64,000 nt of DNA, taken from Bacteroidales bacterium (GTDB taxonomy: Bacteria > Bacteroidota > Bacteroidia > Bacteroidales > UBA3824). The notes below the pieces were generated by a model. That model was given only the letters and a program-made list of their open reading frames with translations. It made no database searches and had not been told where the DNA came from. Below are positions 7,528 to 15,782 of the stretch, piece by piece; the stretch's first letter is position 1, and each line of letters opens with the position of its first letter. The stretch covers positions 1 through 64,000 of the forward strand of contig JAFPZK010000084.1 of assembly GCA_017417315.1 (NCBI GenBank), read 5' to 3'. Made by a program: the position numbers and the translations under genes.

Positions 7528-9621
7528 ATGTCATTAGAAAAATTAAGAAACTTCGGTATTGCTGCCCACATTGATGCAGGTAAGACAACTACCTCAGAGC
7601 GTATTTTGTTTTACACCGGAGTTAACAGAAAAATCGGTGAAGTTCACGACGGTGCTGCCACGATGGACTTTATGAAACAGGAACAGGAAAGAGGTATCAC
7701 GATTCAGTCGGCTGCAATCTCCGCTCATTGGAAAGGTTACGACCTTAACCTTATCGACACTCCCGGCCACGTAGACTTTACGATGGAAGTTGAGCGTTCT
7801 ATGAGGGTTGTGGACGGTTTGGTTTCTGTTTTCTGCGCAGTAGGCGGTGTTGAACCCCAATCTGAAACCGTTTGGAACCAAGCAGTTAAATATCATGTCC
7901 CCAGAGTTGCTTACATCAACAAAATGGACCGTTCGGGTGCTGATTTCGATTCAGTTGTTAAACAAATGGACGAAATGCTTGACGCTCACCCCGTTAAAAT
8001 GGAAGTTCCCTGCGGAAGCGAAGACGAGTTCTACGCTGTTATCGACGTTGTAACCGGTAAATGCTACAAATTTGTTGACAAAGAATACGAAGAAATTCCC
8101 CGTCCGGCTGAATACGAACAAGAATATCAGGACTGCCACGACAAATTGTTGGAAAAAGTTGCTGAAGTAGACGAGGCTTTGATGGAAAAATACTTCAATG
8201 ATCCTTCTACTATTACTGTTGAAGAAATTAAAAAAGCAGTAAGAAAAGCAACTATCAACTTGATTTTCACCCCCGTATTCTGCGGTTCTTCATACAAAAA
8301 CAAAGGTATCCATTTCGTTTTGGACGCTGTTGTTGATTACTTGCCTTCTCCGCTCGATTTACCGGATGTTCACGGTAAAGACCCGGATGATGAAACAAAA
8401 GAAGTTATTGTAAAAGCTACTCAGGATGCTCCTGTTGCTGCTCTTGCATTCAAACTTATCAACGACCCGTTCGTTGGTCAGCAGGTATTTACACGTGTAT
8501 TCCAAGGCGTTATCAAACCCGGTATGACTTTGGAAAATGCTAACAAGGGCAAAAAAGAACGTATTGGTCGTATCTTCAAAATCAAAGCAAAAGACCGCGT
8601 TGAAATTCAGGAAGCCGTTGCAGGCGATATCGTTGCCTTAATCGGTCTTAAAGAAACCAAAACCGGTGATACACTTTGCGACGAAGATCATCCCGTATTG
8701 TTGGAATCTATCACGGTTCCGCCTCCAGTTATCCAGTTGAAAGTTTCCCCGAAAAACAAAAAAGATCAACAGAAAATGGGTGAAGCTCTTCACAAACTCG
8801 CTAACGAAGACCCGTCATTCGTTGCTCAATACGATGAAGAAACCAACGAGACAATCATCGCAGGTATGGGTGAGTTGCACTTGGAAATCATGGTTGACCG
8901 TGTTAAAGAAGAGTTCAAAGTTGATGTTGAAGTCGGTGAACCTTCAGTTTCTTACCGTGAAACATTCCTCCAAGAACAAGATACTCATTACAAATATGCT
9001 AAACAGTCTGGTGGTAAAGGTCAGTATGCTGAAATCCGCATGATTATGACTCCTAACCCCGGTAAAGGTTATGAATTCGTTAATACCGTTAAAGGTGGTC
9101 ATATCCCCGGTGAATTTATTCCTTCTGTTGATAAAGGTATCCAGAAGACCTTGGAGAAAGGTGTGTTGGCAGGCTTCCCCGTTGTTGATGTTAAAATCAA
9201 CCTCTATGACGGTAGTTTCCACCCGGTTGACTCTTCTGACTTCGCATTCCAGACTTGTGCGTCAATCTGTTTCAAAGAGGCGTTCATGAAGGCTCACCCA
9301 GTATTGCTCGAACCCGTTATGAAATTGGAAGTTATCACTCCTGATGAGTACATGGGCGACATCATCGGTAACCTCAACAAACGTCGCGGTAGAATCGAAC
9401 AACAAGGTCCTCACCCGCATCGTAAAGGTTTGACCGAAATCAAAGGTTTTGTTCCCTTGGCAGGTATGTTCGGTTATGCTAACGATTTGAGAAACATTTC
9501 TTCAGGTCGTGCAAGTTTCTCAATGGAATTTGCTCAGTACGAACAACTCAACGCTGCAACTCAGGAAGAAGTTTTGAAGAAACTCGCCGCTAAACGCGCA
9601 GCAGAAGAAGCAGCAAAATAA
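7528..9621 (+). CDS. fusA: Elongation factor G
   Basis: Translational GTPase that drives ribosomal translocation and, with RRF, recycling. The 697 residues cover all five EF-G domains. G1 P-loop AHIDAGKT at 13-20, G2 region RGITIQSAA near 56, G3 DTPGH near 78-82 and G4 NKMD near 131-134 are all intact. The C-terminal part shows the domain IV region (GKGQYAEIRM, GEFIPSVDKG) and domain V (GDIIGNLNKRRGRI). Length and motifs are ordinary. It stands alone with its own promoter and a strong terminator, not in the rpsL-rpsG-fusA-tuf operon, which suggests either a relocated main copy or one of several EF-G paralogues. Confidence 0.95.
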   Translation: MSLEKLRNFGIAAHIDAGKTTTSERILFYTGVNRKIGEVHDGAATMDFMKQEQERGITIQSAAISAHWKGYDLNLIDTPGHVDFTMEVERSMRVVDGLVSVFCAVGGVEPQSETVWNQAVKYHVPRVAYINKMDRSGADFDSVVKQMDEMLDAHPVKMEVPCGSEDEFYAVIDVVTGKCYKFVDKEYEEIPRPAEYEQEYQDCHDKLLEKVAEVDEALMEKYFNDPSTITVEEIKKAVRKATINLIFTPVFCGSSYKNKGIHFVLDAVVDYLPSPLDLPDVHGKDPDDETKEVIVKATQDAPVAALAFKLINDPFVGQQVFTRVFQGVIKPGMTLENANKGKKERIGRIFKIKAKDRVEIQEAVAGDIVALIGLKETKTGDTLCDEDHPVLLESITVPPPVIQLKVSPKNKKDQQKMGEALHKLANEDPSFVAQYDEETNETIIAGMGELHLEIMVDRVKEEFKVDVEVGEPSVSYRETFLQEQDTHYKYAKQSGGKGQYAEIRMIMTPNPGKGYEFVNTVKGGHIPGEFIPSVDKGIQKTLEKGVLAGFPVVDVKINLYDGSFHPVDSSDFAFQTCASICFKEAFMKAHPVLLEPVMKLEVITPDEYMGDIIGNLNKRRGRIEQQGPHPHRKGLTEIKGFVPLAGMFGYANDLRNISSGRASFSMEFAQYEQLNAATQEEVLKKLAAKRAAEEAAK

Positions 9622-9643
9622 TTTTTGTTGAAATATACTTATT

Positions 9644-9680
9644 AAAAACGCCGGTGATTTTTTTCACCGGCGTTTTTTTT
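9644..9680 (+). terminator. Strong rho-independent terminator of fusA
   Basis: Stem AAAAACGCCGGTGA (9644-9657) pairs perfectly with TCACCGGCGTTTTT (from 9664) across a six-T loop and continues in a T-run. Confidence 0.9.
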
Positions 9681-9699
9681 GTTCATTCACCGACAGCCG

Positions 9700-9740
9700 A
9701 GAAAAAATTAAAAGCCGCAGACGGAGAACTCCGAACTGCG
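9700..9740 (-). terminator. Rho-independent terminator of ilvC (minus strand)
   Basis: CGCAG (9716-9720) and CGGAG (9722-9726) pair with CTCCG (9729-9733) and CTGCG (9736-9740), giving a two-part GC-rich hairpin. Read on the minus strand it is followed by TTTTAATTTTTTC. It lies 37 bases after the ilvC stop, back to back with the fusA terminator. Confidence 0.75.
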
Positions 9741-9777
9741 ACTCAAACATTATGACAACTTATAGAATACTTTGTAA

Positions 9778-10821
9778 TTAATTGTTTTCTGGACGAAGTT
9801 TTCTAACAGTAACTGCTGTCTGCCACATTTCGCTCTCTCTCAATGCTTTGAGTTCTTTTTCAAGACCGTCGCGGTAGTCAGGTTTAGAGTTAGAATCAAT
9901 AGAAATCTGAGCCTCGTTACCTGTCTTAACTGAAAGATAAAGCCATTCAAGAACGGGTTTAACAGCATCGTGGAATCTCGGGAACCAATCCAAAGCACCA
10001 CGCTGAGCCGTCGTTGAGCAGTTAGCGTACATCCAATCCATACCGTTTTTAGCAAATAACGGCATCAAAGACTGTGTCAACTCTTCTACCGTCTCGTTGA
10101 AAGCCTCTGACGGTGAATGTCCGTGTTCTCTCAAAACTTCGTATTGAGCAAGCAACAAACCTTGAATTGCACCCATCAAAGAACCTCTTTCACCAGTCAA
10201 GTCAGAGGTAGCCTCTCTCTGGAATGTGGTCTCAAACATGTAACCAGAACCGATACCGATACCAAGAGCCAAAGTTCTGTCCATAGCCTTGCCGGTATAA
10301 TCCTGATAAACTGCGTAAGAAGAGTTCAAGCCGCGACCCTCCAAAAACATAGTTCTGAGTGATGTACCCGAACCTTTCGGAGCAACCATAATAACGTCGA
10401 TGTCTGCGGGGGGAACGCAACCTGTGCGGTCGTTCCAAGTAATTGCAAAACCGTGTGAGAAATACAACGCTTTGCCGGCGGTCAAATATTGCTTGATTTT
10501 AGGCCAAACCGACATAACGGCAGCGTCGGAAAGCAAACACATTATAATAGAAGCCTTCTGACAAGCCTCGTCAATAGAGAACAACGTTTTGCCGGGAATC
10601 CAACCGTCTGCTTTCGCTTTTTCGAAAGTTTTGCCTTCCCTTTGTCCTACGATTACGTTAAAACCGTTGTCCCTAAGGTTCAAAGACTGACCGGGACCCT
10701 GAACGCCATAACCTATAACGGCGATGGTTTCGTCTTTTAAAATTTCACGTGCTTTTTCCAACGGAAATTCTTCGCGGGTCATTACGTTTTCCTCGACACC
10801 GCCAAAATTCATTTTTGCCAT
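9778..10821 (-). CDS. ilvC: Ketol-acid reductoisomerase (NADP(+))
   Basis: Isomerises and reduces acetolactate and acetohydroxybutyrate in isoleucine and valine synthesis, using NADPH and Mg2+. The 347-residue class I enzyme has the dinucleotide-binding GYGVQGPGQ at 37-45 and the metal-binding DLTGERGSLMGA region near 207-218, with the second metal-site segment NETVEELTQSLMPL after it. The start ATG at 10821 is within MAKMNFGG, typical of Bacteroidota members. The usual neighbours ilvB, ilvN, ilvD and ilvA are absent: the gene is a lone transcription unit with its own promoter and terminator. Identity is secure; cofactor preference is inferred from the family. Confidence 0.95.
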   Translation of the reverse strand: MAKMNFGGVEENVMTREEFPLEKAREILKDETIAVIGYGVQGPGQSLNLRDNGFNVIVGQREGKTFEKAKADGWIPGKTLFSIDEACQKASIIMCLLSDAAVMSVWPKIKQYLTAGKALYFSHGFAITWNDRTGCVPPADIDVIMVAPKGSGTSLRTMFLEGRGLNSSYAVYQDYTGKAMDRTLALGIGIGSGYMFETTFQREATSDLTGERGSLMGAIQGLLLAQYEVLREHGHSPSEAFNETVEELTQSLMPLFAKNGMDWMYANCSTTAQRGALDWFPRFHDAVKPVLEWLYLSVKTGNEAQISIDSNSKPDYRDGLEKELKALRESEMWQTAVTVRKLRPENN

Positions 10822-10862
10822 TTTTTATGTAATTTTTTAATGTATTGTACAATAAAACACCG

Positions 10863-10892
10863 CAAAAATAAGAGTTTTTTTTTAATAACAAA
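10863..10892 (-). promoter_or_regulatory. Promoter of ilvC (minus strand)
   Basis: On the minus strand TTTG (plus 10889-10892), 18 bases, then TATTTTTG (plus 10863-10870), close to the Bacteroidota consensus. It lies about 42 bases upstream of the ilvC ATG. Confidence 0.6.
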
Positions 10893-10975
10893 AATTTTTT
10901 TTATTATTGAAAGTTTTGAAATGAAAAATTATACTTGTTAGTTGAATTTGTGATAAGAGAAATTGCCGTAGTTGT

Positions 10976-11006
10976 ATTGCGAATTCAGAATTTCTATCTA
11001 AATTTG
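10976..11006 (+). promoter_or_regulatory. Promoter of the AraC-type regulator
   Basis: ATTG at 10976-10979, 19 bases, then TAAATTTG at 10999-11006. It ends 22 bases before the first ATG. It diverges from the ilvC promoter, the two being about 84 bases apart. Confidence 0.6.
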
Positions 11007-11028
11007 CAGAATAATTCAATCAGATGAT

Positions 11029-11988
11029 ATGAGTAACATGAAACACAGAACAATTTTGCCGGATAATAAACTCCGTCCATTTATTCAATATTATTGGATT
11101 GTAAAGGATGACAGCGAAGAACATTTACAACTATCAATGGCGGATGGTTTTACGTGTATACGCTTTTTTAGAGGTGGAGAACAGTCATTTATTCAAAATA
11201 TCGGTGTCGCTCCAACCTGCACAAATGCGGAATGGGAAATTACTGTTAAAAATAATGATATGCAAACAGTATCCTCAGGTATTTTGGGTCCACGCATATC
11301 AAGTTATGCGTTAGTGGCACATAAAAAAATTGAAACAATCGGGGTAAAATTTACTATGCTTGGTGCGCAGCGGATGTTTGGAGAAAAATTGGGCTATCTG
11401 AGTGATAAATACACAAACTTGTCTGATTTCAATGATAAAAGCCTCATTAGTTTGGAAAGCACCATAATGAACACATCATTGCAGAATTGCATATCATGTA
11501 TGGAAGACTATTTCCTGAAACGTTTTAGTTTTTCTATCAAGGAATGTAATAGTGATGAAATAGTAAATAAAGTATTGTTATCCTGTATCACTTCTGCTAA
11601 ACTTGCCGACCTTGCTGATTCCGCTTGTTGTAGTGTGAGAACCCTGAACCGTATTATTGATGCATATACTGGACTGACTCCAAAACAAATAATCCGTATT
11701 GCACGGCTTAGCACCACAATCAAAAAGATGATAGACTGTACACATCTTAAATGTGTAGATTTACAGGGTATTGCTTCGGACTGCGGATTTTATGATTTAC
11801 CACACATGACAAAAGAAATGAAAACTTTATGCGGATATACGCCTTTGCAGTGTGTAACATTTTTTAGAAAATATCTTGACGACAACAAATTGTGGGTTTA
11901 TCAACAAGGAGACACTTTAATTTGGGGGAAAGTACAAGATTCAAGTTTCCGTTGGTGTCATAATGGAGTTCTGCAACAATCATTGTAA
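11029..11988 (+). CDS. AraC/XylS family transcriptional regulator with DUF6597-type N-terminal domain
   Basis: A 319-residue predicted DNA-binding protein. Residues about 5-130 (LRPFIQYYWIV, SGILGPRISSYAL, ETIGVKFTMLGAQRMFG) resemble the DUF6597 sensor-like domain common in Bacteroidota AraC proteins. Residues about 185-285 carry two helix-turn-helix units (KLADLADSACCSVRTLNRII and LQGIASDCGFYDLPHMTKEM), with a TGLTPKQIIRIARLSTTI linker helix. It has its own promoter, and the lipoprotein gene 133 bases downstream also has a promoter motif, so it may control that pair. No signal can be inferred. MSNM gives two possible starts (11029 or 11038). Confidence 0.85.
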   Translation: MSNMKHRTILPDNKLRPFIQYYWIVKDDSEEHLQLSMADGFTCIRFFRGGEQSFIQNIGVAPTCTNAEWEITVKNNDMQTVSSGILGPRISSYALVAHKKIETIGVKFTMLGAQRMFGEKLGYLSDKYTNLSDFNDKSLISLESTIMNTSLQNCISCMEDYFLKRFSFSIKECNSDEIVNKVLLSCITSAKLADLADSACCSVRTLNRIIDAYTGLTPKQIIRIARLSTTIKKMIDCTHLKCVDLQGIASDCGFYDLPHMTKEMKTLCGYTPLQCVTFFRKYLDDNKLWVYQQGDTLIWGKVQDSSFRWCHNGVLQQSL

Positions 11989-12057
11989 AAAACGGACAAC
12001 CTTTTGTCTCAAAAAAATAATGTCCTATTTTTACAATAAAAATTGTGCAATGTATCT

Positions 12058-12065
12058 TATCTTTG
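12058..12065 (+). promoter_or_regulatory. TAnnTTTG -7 element upstream of the lipoprotein/secreted protein pair
   Basis: TATCTTTG followed by CACC lies 56 bases before the ATG at 12122. No TTTG box stands at the 19-base distance, which could mean that activation by a regulator is needed. Confidence 0.5.
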
Positions 12066-12121
12066 CACCGTAATCAATAAAGCAAAAACAATGTTTAACA
12101 ATTTAAAATGATAAAAATAAT

Positions 12122-12934
12122 ATGAAAAAAAATTATTTGACTAAGTTATGGTTCGTTTCTATGGTAGGTCTCTTACCTCTTGCAGCATGTCAGGACGATG
12201 ATGTTGATGCCGAAATCAGGAAAACAGAATCAGTATGGGTAGCATGTGATGAGTATAGTGATGTGGAGCAGGTTACACTCAAAAAGAATCTCATCAGAAA
12301 GACTGATACAGTATATTGTTTTGATGCGAACACCTTATCGTATAGTAGCAGATACACGACTATAAAGTTTTACGATACAAAAAAAGATATTATGCAGGAA
12401 TGGCTGCTTGAAGATTGGCATGAGAGTGGCTTTTGTGATTTTTGGTATGCACGTTCGAATGATTCTGACGGTACAAAATACGGGTATTATTATCCGTGGG
12501 AAGGCAATCTAACTGAGATAGATGATTTCGATGAATTATTTGTCAAAAAAAAATATGTGAATGGTGTGGTGGAAGAAATTCCACAAACGGGTTTTCATAT
12601 CCCCACATTGAACGATATGAACGAACTTGATAAATTGATTGGTGGAAACCAAGTGAGAGAAAAACTTAACATTAATTTTGACGGCACCTACTCTCCTGAC
12701 TTTAACGTGTGGACATGGAATTATGCATGGTTTTGGGTTGATCCAAGAGACTATTCCCATTGGCCGGAAAACAATGGTATTGATCCCGGTAAAGTTGAAG
12801 GGTGCGGAGTTTTGGCAGTATGGTATCCTGCATCAGCAGGAAAAGGTAAATATAGATGGCTAACATATACTAACGATAAGCATCTTTGTGCTAATGTCCG
12901 CTTTATGAGAACCATAACCAAAGCACAATGGTAA
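12122..12934 (+). CDS. Putative lipoprotein, FISUMP-like C-terminal region
   Basis: A 270-residue protein with an N-terminal lipoprotein signal (hydrophobic stretch ending LLPLAAC, Cys at residue 23) and an acidic DDDVDAE just after the Cys, which in Bacteroidota fits export of the lipoprotein to the cell surface. The C-terminal half (GFHIPTLNDMNELDKLIGG ... ANVRFMRTI) resembles the Fibrobacter succinogenes major paralogous domain, in which a G-hydrophobic-x-(L/I)-P-T motif is followed by LGG and ends in VR. That resemblance is by eye and moderate. The next gene starts inside its stop region (ATGGTAA), so the two are translationally coupled. Function unknown; probably surface exposed. Confidence 0.65.
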   Translation: MKKNYLTKLWFVSMVGLLPLAACQDDDVDAEIRKTESVWVACDEYSDVEQVTLKKNLIRKTDTVYCFDANTLSYSSRYTTIKFYDTKKDIMQEWLLEDWHESGFCDFWYARSNDSDGTKYGYYYPWEGNLTEIDDFDELFVKKKYVNGVVEEIPQTGFHIPTLNDMNELDKLIGGNQVREKLNINFDGTYSPDFNVWTWNYAWFWVDPRDYSHWPENNGIDPGKVEGCGVLAVWYPASAGKGKYRWLTYTNDKHLCANVRFMRTITKAQW

Positions 12935-14025
12935 GAATGAACACGAAACAGTTATACTTTACCGTATACATAATCATTATGTATGCGGTAATTTCGTTTG
13001 ACACTGTCTATGCTCAAAGCGGACATGCAAAATTATGGAATATATTTGACAAGTGCTTGGATTTTAGCGGTACGAAACTAAAAATATCCGAAATGTCAAA
13101 CCAATTGATTAATGCCACGTGGTATGTAGATGCAAACGGAGTATTGCAACTTTACAGCAAAGACGAGGAAGGATTGTTTGATATTGGCGGCAATAAGATT
13201 AACGGCGATGCCGTTGATTTTTTCATTCCAAAACCCGGCGATGACAATTTGATTTACTGTTTTTCAATAGCACCGCGTTATTATGTGGTTAATCTTCAAA
13301 ACAAAAATGTAGTCGAAAAAGCAGACCTTATTGAAGACATATTACATAACAGCCACTTAACAGTCCATCATGCAAATTGTAAAGACATATGGATTCTATT
13401 TTATGTCAGTTCAACCGTCCATAAATACTTGCTTACGACAGAAGGAATTTTCTATAAAGGTAATTATCAACTACCAGAAAGAATGAGAATAAATTTATCA
13501 AAAGATTGTAATTATTTTACGGCTATTTCTGACATAACACGTCATGTATATTTCGGAAAATTTAACAGAAATACTGCGGAATTTCAAATAATTAGTGAAT
13601 ATGCAGAGTTTCCCAAGGAATATGTCGATTTAGGTCATTCTATTATTTCCCCTGATATGACAAAAATATACATAAGTGGTCGCTACAGCGGTATGAGAAA
13701 AGTTCTTTTTGAAATTCCAATTATAAACGGAATCCCTGATTATGAAACTCAGACAGAAATAAAAGTGTACCCTAAGCAAGTCCCGAACTATGGAACATTA
13801 TTCTATTACGGACCTGATGATAATATATATACTTATACTATCGGTAATTTTGGTGTTCTCAAAACAGATTTCAATGGGGAAACCGTATTTGAAGACGAAA
13901 TTCTAACAAGTGGTGACAAAATTTCCCCGACCTTAGATTTTGTTGCAACTTGGCTCTCTGATAATCCCTGCGGCACTTCGCCTTGCAGACAAATGTCCGC
14001 ACCAAATATTGTTATTGAAAAATAA
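12928..14025 (+). CDS. Secreted protein of unknown function, possible beta-propeller
   Basis: A 365-residue protein beginning with a signal peptide (hydrophobic 12-25, cleavage after DTVYAQ). Its ATG at 12928 overlaps the TAA of the lipoprotein gene by seven bases; ATG 12937 is an alternative. The middle has repeated strand-turn-strand segments with ISPDMTKIYISGRYSG and YGPDDNIYTYTIG, recalling the propeller N-terminal part of large Bacteroidota gliding/T9SS type B proteins. There is no recognisable T9SS tail. It ends with a Cys-containing NPCGTSPCRQ segment, so it could be a truncated relative. I do not recognise the family; a partner role with the coupled lipoprotein is inferred from gene order only. 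Confidence 0.55.
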   Translation: MVRMNTKQLYFTVYIIIMYAVISFDTVYAQSGHAKLWNIFDKCLDFSGTKLKISEMSNQLINATWYVDANGVLQLYSKDEEGLFDIGGNKINGDAVDFFIPKPGDDNLIYCFSIAPRYYVVNLQNKNVVEKADLIEDILHNSHLTVHHANCKDIWILFYVSSTVHKYLLTTEGIFYKGNYQLPERMRINLSKDCNYFTAISDITRHVYFGKFNRNTAEFQIISEYAEFPKEYVDLGHSIISPDMTKIYISGRYSGMRKVLFEIPIINGIPDYETQTEIKVYPKQVPNYGTLFYYGPDDNIYTYTIGNFGVLKTDFNGETVFEDEILTSGDKISPTLDFVATWLSDNPCGTSPCRQMSAPNIVIEK

Positions 14026-14044
14026 ATAAAAAAGACTGATTTTT

Positions 14045-14075
14045 TTTGGAGTTACGTTTTTTTGTATTACCTTTG
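14045..14075 (+). promoter_or_regulatory. Bacteroidota-type promoter of rpsP
   Basis: TTTG at 14045-14048, 19 bases, then TACCTTTG at 14068-14075: an exact consensus match, 46 bases upstream of the rpsP start. It would drive rpsP-rimM-GNAT. Confidence 0.75.
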
Positions 14076-14121
14076 CAACCGAAATTTTTCATACTTATAA
14101 ATTTTTAAAAATTGTAAAAAA

Positions 14122-14670
14122 ATGCCTGTTAAAATTAGATTAGCAAGACAAGGTAAAAAGGGCTACGCACACTATGCAATAGTGATTGCCGACTCAAGAG
14201 CGCCGCGTGACGGCCGATTCATCGAAAAAATCGGAACTTACAATCCCAATACGGTTCCGCAGCAGGTTGACATCAAGTTTGACCGCGCTTTATATTGGGT
14301 TCAGACAGGCGCCCAGCCTACCGACACTTGCAGAAACCTCCTCTCAATGAAAGGAGTATTGTTAAAAGACCACCTCTTGCGCGGTGTTAAAAAAGGCGCA
14401 CTCACAGCAGAGCAGGTTGAAGTAAAATTCAACGCTTGGCTTTCTGACAAAGAAGGCAAACTCAACGCTAAAAAAGCCGCAAAAGAGAACGAAAAGAAAG
14501 ACAAAGCCGCTAAAAACCTCGCTGCTGAAACAAAAGTAAAAGAGGCTAAACAAGAGGCTTTGAACAAAAAGAAAGCCGAAGCAGAGGCTGCTGCAAAAGC
14601 ACAAGCAGAAGAGGCTAAGGCTGCTGAAAACTCAGAAGAAACCACAACTGATGAAGCAAAAGCCGAATAA
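14122..14670 (+). CDS. rpsP: 30S ribosomal protein S16 with long charged C-terminal extension
   Basis: Residues 1 to about 80 are a complete S16 ([46 protein letters not shown] start, [15 protein letters not shown]), which helps assemble the small subunit body. The remaining ~100 residues are an Ala/Lys/Glu-rich, probably helical or disordered tail; S16 of about 180 residues is usual in Bacteroidota, whereas other phyla have about 80. It heads the rpsP-rimM unit behind a consensus promoter. The last 20 bases overlap rimM in another frame. Confidence 0.95.
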   Translation: MPVKIRLARQGKKGYAHYAIVIADSRAPRDGRFIEKIGTYNPNTVPQQVDIKFDRALYWVQTGAQPTDTCRNLLSMKGVLLKDHLLRGVKKGALTAEQVEVKFNAWLSDKEGKLNAKKAAKENEKKDKAAKNLAAETKVKEAKQEALNKKKAEAEAAAKAQAEEAKAAENSEETTTDEAKAE

Positions 14671-15214
14671 ATACTTCGATAAAGCCGAACTTACTGAGTT
14701 CGGTCTTTGCGTTGCATTGAAAGGCACGGAAGGGGACATTGTGCTAAGACTCAACAACCCCGGTTATGAGGTTAATTCTACGGAACCGATGCTCGTTGAA
14801 ACCGACGGGTGTTTGGTTCCTTTTTTTCTTGAAGAAGACTCAGTCGTCTACAACAAAAACGGCGAAGTATCTTTAAAGTTCGACACGATAAACTCCAATG
14901 CCGAAGCCTTTGAACTAACCGGCAAAAAAGTTTACGTCTTAACAGAAGACCTTATCACCGAAGACTTTTCTGACGAAGATTATGACGGAGATTTCAAATA
15001 CTTAAACTATAATTGTTACGACCAAAACGACACGCTTTTGGGCAAAATAGTTGACGTTGACGACATTCCCGGTAATCCGCTTTTAATCATTCACGACAAT
15101 TTCGGAAAAGAAATTTTAGTACCCGTCAACGCCGCTGAAATCTTAGACGAAAACGACATTATTCAAACCGTCAAAATCACCGTCCCCGAAGGACTTTTAG
15201 AAACATGCTGCTAA
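14651..15214 (+). CDS. rimM: Ribosome maturation factor RimM
   Basis: A 187-residue protein that matches RimM by position directly after rpsP and by layout: an N-terminal RimM beta-barrel ([31 protein letters not shown]) and a C-terminal PRC-barrel ([20 protein letters not shown] ... ILVPV, then ITVPEGLL). RimM binds S19 and helps process 16S rRNA in the 30S head. The sequence is diverged and acidic compared with proteobacterial RimM, but VPFFxEE and the VPEGLL ending are characteristic of the phylum. The start at 14651 lies inside rpsP, so translation is coupled. The 3' end overlaps the acetyltransferase gene by ten bases. Confidence 0.85.
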   Translation: MKQKPNKYFDKAELTEFGLCVALKGTEGDIVLRLNNPGYEVNSTEPMLVETDGCLVPFFLEEDSVVYNKNGEVSLKFDTINSNAEAFELTGKKVYVLTEDLITEDFSDEDYDGDFKYLNYNCYDQNDTLLGKIVDVDDIPGNPLLIIHDNFGKEILVPVNAAEILDENDIIQTVKITVPEGLLETCC

Positions 15215-15732
15215 AAAACGACATAGTTTATCTCCGGGCGTTGGAGCCGGAAGACGTTGATTTGCTGTACTATTGGGAAAACAATACAGAAATCTGGAAA
15301 GTAAGTTCCACTATTGCGCCCTTTTCAAAATTTACTCTGACAAATTACGTTATGGAAGAGGGGCAGAAAGATATTTTTGAGACAAGACAGTTGAGGCTCG
15401 TTATCGCGGAAACCAAAACCGAAAGACCCGTCGGACTGATTGATTTGTTTGATTTTGAGCCTGTTGACTCACGCGCCTCGTTGGGCATAATGATTAACAG
15501 AGAAAACGACAGAAAAAAAGGTTTCGCCAAAAACGCTCTTTCCCTTTTGGAAGAATACTGCAAAAAAATCATCAATCTTCACCAACTTTACGCACGCACC
15601 GACTCAGGAAACTTAGCGAGCGTGGAATTTTTCAAAAGTTGCGGCTACTCTGAATGCGGCTTGTTAAAAGACTGGCACAGAAACGAAAACGGCTGGAACG
15701 ACCAAACCGAATTTCAAAAAATATTGGAATAA
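15205..15732 (+). CDS. GNAT family N-acetyltransferase (RimJ/RimL-like)
   Basis: A 175-residue protein of the Acetyltransf_3 type: YLRALEPEDVDLLYYWENN at the N terminus is the usual opening, RPVGLIDLFDFEP forms the central strands, and NRENDRKKGFAKNALSLLEEY is the acetyl-CoA pyrophosphate-binding segment (R/Q-x-x-G-x-A-like, here RKKGFA). The C-terminal SVEFFKSCGYSECGLLKDW closes the fold. Substrate unknown; related enzymes acetylate ribosomal protein N termini, antibiotics or small metabolites. Its ATG overlaps the rimM stop, placing it in the rpsP-rimM unit, a mild hint of a translation-linked role. Confidence 0.85.
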   Translation: MLLKNDIVYLRALEPEDVDLLYYWENNTEIWKVSSTIAPFSKFTLTNYVMEEGQKDIFETRQLRLVIAETKTERPVGLIDLFDFEPVDSRASLGIMINRENDRKKGFAKNALSLLEEYCKKIINLHQLYARTDSGNLASVEFFKSCGYSECGLLKDWHRNENGWNDQTEFQKILE

Positions 15733-15746
15733 TCCGAAAAAAAACT

Positions 15747-15754
15747 TATATTTG
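15747..15754 (+). promoter_or_regulatory. TAnnTTTG -7 element of the GHL10/esterase cluster
   Basis: TATATTTG lies 28 bases upstream of ATG 15783. An ATTG at 15723-15726 is a possible -33 box at 20-base spacing. It supports starting the hydrolase at 15783 rather than at upstream in-frame codons. Confidence 0.5.
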
Positions 15755-15782
15755 CAAAAAGTTATTTCTAAAAACATTATTT

